Positions 5,178 through 5,820 of a DNA stretch of 5,820 bases are shown in pieces. The notes beneath the pieces are model-generated. The model was not told the DNA's origin. It worked only from the letters and a program-made list of their open reading frames with translations, and searched no databases. The DNA lies in NCBI GenBank assembly GCA_964372165.1, contig CAYJPT010000147.1, forward strand, positions 1 to 5,820, written 5' to 3'. The position numbers and the translations under genes are program-made. This DNA is from CAYJAD01 sp964372165 (GTDB lineage: Bacteria; Desulfobacterota; Desulfovibrionia; Desulfovibrionales; Desulfovibrionaceae). Position 1 is the first letter of the stretch, and the number at the start of each line of letters is the position of its first letter.

Positions 5178-5675
5178 ATGGCAAAAGTTGCAATATTTAT
5201 GGGATCAATTTCAGATGAACCACAAGTGAGCCCCTGCACAGACATTTTAAAATCATTGGGCATACCATTTGTCTTCACGGTGACTTCGGCTCACAGAACT
5301 CCTGAGCGCACCGAAAAGCTGGTTGACGATTTAGAAAAAAACGGAGTTGAAGTATTTATATGTGCTGCTGGCATGGCTGCTCACCTCGCAGGAGCAGTGG
5401 CCGCACGGACCATAAAACCAGTCATTGGAATTCCTATTTCTAATGCGGCACTGGCCGGTGTTGACGCTCTTTATTCAACTGTACAAATGCCTCCCGGTTT
5501 TCCTGTAGCCACAGTTGCCACAGATAAAGCCGGTGCGCGTAATGCAGCTTGGTTAGCTGCACAAATTTTAGCAATAGCTGACCCAAGCCTTAAAGAAAAA
5601 ATATTATCCGCTCGTGCAAAATTTAAGCTTGATGTAGAAAAAGTTGGTCAAGAAATTATGCAAAAATATAGTTAG
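5178..5675 (+). CDS. purE: N5-carboxyaminoimidazole ribonucleotide mutase / AIR carboxylase catalytic subunit
   Basis: PurE makes 4-carboxy-5-aminoimidazole ribonucleotide in purine synthesis, either by rearranging N5-CAIR made by PurK (class I) or by direct carboxylation of AIR (class II). I choose the ATG at 5178, giving 165 residues, because AAGGA at 5166-5170 lies seven bases upstream and the protein then begins MAKVAIFMGS. An in-frame TTG at 5157 would add seven charged residues and has no good ribosome site. Motifs are MGSISD at 8-13, SAHRTP at 37-42 (His39), CAAGMAAHLAG at 62-72 (His69) and MPPGFPVATV at 104-113. SAHRTP and the A-A-H-L segment favour class I. Two positions depart from the usual class I consensus: Glu14 replaces the Trp after GSxSD, and Ala71 replaces the Pro of AAHLPG. 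No purK is visible in the window. The gene is the second in a purD-purE unit. Confidence 0.96.
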   Translation: MAKVAIFMGSISDEPQVSPCTDILKSLGIPFVFTVTSAHRTPERTEKLVDDLEKNGVEVFICAAGMAAHLAGAVAARTIKPVIGIPISNAALAGVDALYSTVQMPPGFPVATVATDKAGARNAAWLAAQILAIADPSLKEKILSARAKFKLDVEKVGQEIMQKYS

Positions 5676-5705
5676 GCTTTCCTTAAAATATCTTCTTTTT
5701 ACGTT

Positions 5706-5755
5706 GCTAAATTGCCGAAAAATCGCATTTTATGTTTTGTTTTCGGCAAGTTAGC
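5706..5755. repeat. Long imperfect hairpin downstream of purE
   Basis: Arms at 5706-5721 and 5740-5755 are complementary at 15 of 16 positions (one A opposite G) around an 18-base loop. It begins 30 bases after the purE stop. No T-run follows either arm directly, so it does not look like a standard terminator. It may protect the 3' end of the purE transcript, or be a copy of a palindromic repeat. Confidence 0.6.
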
Positions 5756-5790
5756 TTGTATTCCCATAATGTTTAATTTTATTATTGTAA

Positions 5791-5820
5791 GAGTCCTGCA
5801 CAATGAATTGTGCAGGACTC
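5791..5820 (+). terminator. Probable rho-independent terminator of purD-purE, cut by window end
   Basis: GAGTCCTGCACAA (5791-5803) and TTGTGCAGGACTC (5808-5820) form a perfect 13-bp stem around the loop TGAA. The stem is preceded by GTAA and, apart from the next hairpin, is the most GC-rich element after purE. It ends exactly at the window edge, so the expected T-run cannot be seen. It is about 115 bases downstream of the purE stop. It could also serve a converging gene from the right. Confidence 0.65.

Overview
This AT-rich window carries five protein genes in two divergent blocks, separated by intergenic DNA rich in inverted repeats. The gene set (a CoA ligase for aryl acids, a short nitroreductase-family flavoprotein, an exported HAD phosphatase with a classical signal peptide, and a purD-purE pair) suggests an anaerobic bacterium, probably with a Gram-negative type envelope. 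Negativicutes or a low-GC Desulfovibrio-like lineage are my best guesses. They rest on general family resemblance, and no marker gene in the window settles the question.

Layout. Positions 1-223 hold no convincing gene, but contain several hairpins and the start of a noncoding block. Positions 224-1357 (minus) encode an exported HAD-superfamily phosphatase. Positions 1358-1706 are noncoding and unusually structured: three adjacent inverted repeats (1386-1416, 1440-1465, 1466-1519) plus sequence related to the 1-223 block. Positions 1707-2222 (minus) encode a nitroreductase-family protein, and 2316-3611 (minus) a phenylacetate-CoA ligase family enzyme; these two lie in tandem and may be cotranscribed. 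A 253-bp divergent promoter region (3612-3864) separates them from purD (3865-5154, plus, GTG start) and purE (5178-5675, plus, ATG start). The last 145 bases hold a long imperfect hairpin and, at the very edge, a strong terminator-type hairpin.

How the genes work together. PurD (GAR synthetase) and PurE (carboxyaminoimidazole ribonucleotide mutase or carboxylase) act in de novo IMP synthesis and form a tight two-gene unit with a 23-bp gap. The CoA ligase probably activates phenylacetate or a related aryl acid, as in fermentation of aromatic amino acids; a link with the downstream flavoprotein is inferred only from adjacency. The HAD protein is predicted to leave the cytoplasm and has no clear partner here.

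The coding genes are ordinary members of known families. The most unusual material is noncoding. The phosphatase gene is bracketed by two blocks that share several short motifs, including a sequence of the form AATCAGCrTTTCCyTAAA, and both blocks are packed with perfect or near-perfect palindromes. This looks like debris or copies of a dispersed repeat or small mobile element. A genome-wide copy search would decide it.
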